Assembly: GCA_028822675.1 (NCBI GenBank)
Contig: JAPKDE010000157.1
Coordinates: 1-6,171 of the forward strand
Direction: 5' to 3'
Source: Dehalococcoidia bacterium
Lineage (GTDB): Bacteria; Chloroflexota; Dehalococcoidia; UBA3495
Length of the DNA stretch: 6,171 bases
Each line of letters opens with the position of its first letter. Position 1 is the stretch's first letter. Of the stretch, positions 5,946-6,171 are shown piece after piece. The translations under genes were made by a program, and so were the position numbers. The notes beneath the pieces were generated by a model. The model was not told the DNA's origin and ran no database searches. It saw only the letters and a program-made list of their open reading frames with translations.

Positions 5946-6171
5946 TTCGCCCAAAATAGGCGCACCACCGCCGGGATAGTGGACGACTCGATATTGCACG
6001 CCCTCGTCGCCGGGTTCACTGCCCACCGGCAGGGTGGCTTGGATCAGTCGGCCAAAACCTCCGCCGGTTTCACTGGTCCAAGGACGAATGGAAATCTCTC
6101 GGTCGAACTGGTCTCTGAATTTTCGGAACTCCGGGAGGAAGTCGAACGTATATTCGGGGCTCACCACGTAA

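Larger units (their letters stand above)
3520..6171 (-). pseudogene. Broken gene for a large exported surface protein (OmpL47-like, Ig-like, PD40, DUF11, Thr/Pro linker, C-terminal anchor); 5' end outside window
   Basis: Read right to left, one coherent protein of about 880 codons is recovered by switching frame three times and passing two stops. Order of parts: an unidentified N-terminal region (6171 to about 5520); an OmpL47-like domain (about 5515-5336) with PGPHVLYYYTEDRLGNRTD; an Ig-like domain (about 5338-5030) ending DDVGNKSTDSFEV; another Ig-like domain (about 5029-4733) ending NIISFRTEDPVGNQATTSV; a short PD40/TolB-like propeller stretch (about 4702-4358) with SDDGSTFVFD, DTNGEGDVF and SGDGRYVYFLSEATNLV; a DUF11 domain (about 4350-4018) with VGTNLAYELTVGNNGPD; a Thr/Pro-rich linker; and a membrane anchor. 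Lesions are TGA at 5943-5945, a frameshift near 5885, another near 5697, TAA at 5255-5257, and one extra base at 4351. Such proteins usually act at the cell envelope in adhesion or matrix, but no function can be given. Intact neighbouring genes make sequencing error an unlikely explanation for all five lesions. The lesions look young because flanking sequence still reads well. Confidence 0.88.

Overview
The window looks like bacterial chromosome with ordinary housekeeping genes on the left and a decayed surface-protein gene on the right. The lineage cannot be proven from sequence alone. Thr/Pro-rich linkers in an exported protein, PD40-type propeller repeats next to a DUF11 domain, and intergenic repeats of the 'cctgccttcgcaggaatgacggg' kind together suggest a Chloroflexota relative (Dehalococcoidia/SAR202-like). 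That placement is an inference.

Left part, plus strand. Positions 1-852 hold the C-terminal half of an acetolactate synthase large subunit, the ThDP enzyme that opens branched-chain amino acid synthesis. It is followed after 67 bp by a 139-aa protein with an excisionase/MerR-like helix-turn-helix (920-1339). The stop codon of that gene lies inside a strong hairpin that reads as a terminator on both strands. It separates this gene from the convergent, intact class II fumarase gene fumC (1398-2822, minus strand).

Middle. About 700 bp upstream of fumC (2823-3519) holds no credible gene. It is an island of repeats: two direct copies of a roughly 70-bp element about 360 bp apart, each beginning with a hairpin, plus two further palindromes.

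Right part, minus strand. From the right edge (6171) to 3520 runs one long reading path of about 880 codons for an exported, repeat-domain surface protein. Its domains, in order, are an unidentified N-terminal part (start outside the window), an OmpL47-like domain, Ig-like domains, a short run of PD40/TolB-type propeller repeats, a DUF11 domain, a Thr/Pro-rich linker and a C-terminal Gly-Cys plus transmembrane plus basic tail. The path is broken by two in-frame stops (TGA at 5943-5945, TAA at 5255-5257) and three frameshifts (near 5885, near 5697 and at 4351). The neighbouring genes are intact, so this is most likely a true pseudogene and not a poor assembly. What look like several separate minus-strand ORFs are pieces of this one gene.

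I found no convincing new multi-gene system. The points most worth a second look are the pseudogene with its reconstructable lesions, its C-terminal sorting-like signal, the paired intergenic repeats and the Cys/His pattern in the small HTH protein.
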